Source: an uncultured Clostridia bacterium (lineage in GTDB: Bacteria > Bacillota > Clostridia > Lachnospirales > Lachnospiraceae). Taken from it: a stretch of DNA of 21,086 nt. Position 1 is the first letter of the stretch. Each line of letters begins with the position of its first letter. Position numbers and translations under genes: made by a program. The DNA is taken from contig CAMODY010000011.1 of NCBI GenBank assembly GCA_946611595.1, positions 1 through 21,086 on the forward strand. The letters are read 5' to 3'. The notes under the pieces are model-generated. The model worked only from the letters and a program-made list of their open reading frames with translations. It ran no database searches and was not told where the DNA came from. This document shows positions 20,701-21,086 of this stretch, piece after piece.

Positions 20701-21086
20701 ATGGCTAAAATTAAAAAAGAAAAAAAGTTGAACAGATTATATAAGGCAAAAGAGAAAGTTGGCGGAGGCATCACGATGCTTTCCATCGAGACTTCCTGCG
20801 ATGAAACGGCGGCAGCTGTTACCGTAAATGGCAGAGAAGTGCTTTCCAATGCCATTTATTCCCAGATCGACCTACATACGATCTACGGCGGCGTTGTGCC
20901 GGAAATTGCATCACGTGCCCATATCGAAAAGATCAATCAGATCGTGCAGAAGGCTTTGGATGATGCAGGAAAAACTTTAGATGATATCGATGCGGTTGCA
21001 GTTACCTACGGACCTGGTTTAGTTGGTGCGCTATTAGTAGGTGTTGCGTTTGCAAAGGCAGTTGCCTTTGCAAAGAATATTCCGCT
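20701..21086 (+). CDS. tsaD: tRNA N6-adenosine threonylcarbamoyltransferase TsaD, N-terminal part (3' end outside window)
   Basis: Catalytic subunit of bacterial t6A synthesis. The 128 visible codons include SIETSCDETAAAV, IYGGVVPEIASRAHIEKI and VTYGPGLVGALLVG, all typical of the TsaD ASKHA fold; the metal-binding His pair lies past the right edge. The start is open. The ATG at 20701 gives a Lys-rich 25-residue extension (MAKIKKEKKLNRLYKAKEK) with a weak ribosome site. The in-frame ATG at 20776 has GGAGG 7 bases upstream but would begin MLSIETS, one or two residues shorter than usual for the first strand. It follows rnz by 8 bases. Confidence 0.9.
   Translation, partial: MAKIKKEKKLNRLYKAKEKVGGGITMLSIETSCDETAAAVTVNGREVLSNAIYSQIDLHTIYGGVVPEIASRAHIEKINQIVQKALDDAGKTLDDIDAVAVTYGPGLVGALLVGVAFAKAVAFAKNIP
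20764..20778 (+). promoter_or_regulatory. Strong internal ribosome site at the second tsaD start
   Basis: GGAGG (20764-20768), 7 bases, ATG (20776-20778), in frame with tsaD. This is a near-ideal Firmicute site and may be the true or a second start of TsaD. The same bases encode Gly-Gly in the longer reading. Confidence 0.5.

Overview
The window looks like chromosomal DNA of a low-to-mid GC Firmicute, most likely a clostridial gut bacterium of the Lachnospiraceae type. The reasons are purine-rich Shine-Dalgarno sites of the AGGAGG kind, a XpaC/TelA pair, an LtaS-like membrane sulfatase, a tRNA gene without an encoded CCA, and a B. subtilis-like aspartokinase with an internal start. Genus cannot be fixed from sequence alone. 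No transposase, integrase, CRISPR array or plasmid gene was seen.

Layout. (1) 1-2401, minus strand: a sugar-use operon of an MFS transporter followed by a glycoside hydrolase family 2 enzyme that runs off the left edge. (2) 2402-4413, plus strand: asparagine synthetase asnB, whose promoter shares its -35 region with the divergent MFS promoter and whose short leader contains a terminator-like hairpin. (3) 4410-8726, minus strand: an LtaS-like phosphoglycerol transferase, then telA and xpaC. asnB and xpaC meet tail to tail with a 4-base overlap, and each seems to have its terminator inside the other's coding sequence. (4) 8955-14236, plus strand: a 1187-residue ABC exporter with fused ATPase and permease and a very large repeat-rich ectodomain, then a membrane-anchored FKBP/trigger-factor-like foldase. 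(5) 14272-14573: tRNA-Leu(UAG), a strong terminator, and a compact structured element that repeats the last part of the tRNA. (6) 14574-21086, plus strand: prfB, hom, lysC, tsaE, tsaB, rimI, rnz and the start of tsaD, with gaps of 0-34 bases and no terminator seen.

How the genes fit together. Region 6 joins translation termination (RF2), threonine supply (homoserine dehydrogenase, aspartokinase), use of threonine for tRNA t6A modification (TsaE/TsaB/TsaD), protein N-acetylation (RimI) and tRNA 3' processing (RNase Z). RNase Z and t6A both act on tRNAs such as the tRNA-Leu just upstream, which lacks CCA. Regions 3 and 4 are cell-envelope functions: polymer synthesis, envelope stress tolerance, export and extracytoplasmic folding.

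Most worth a second look: the tRNA-tail element at 14336-14504, which resembles the E. coli tyrT/rtT arrangement; the period-4 Met/Gln and period-5 Asp repeats in the ABC ectodomain; prfB without a frameshift, nearly leaderless, and the only gene here ending in TAG; the embedded convergent terminators; and the terminator/promoter overlap in front of telA.
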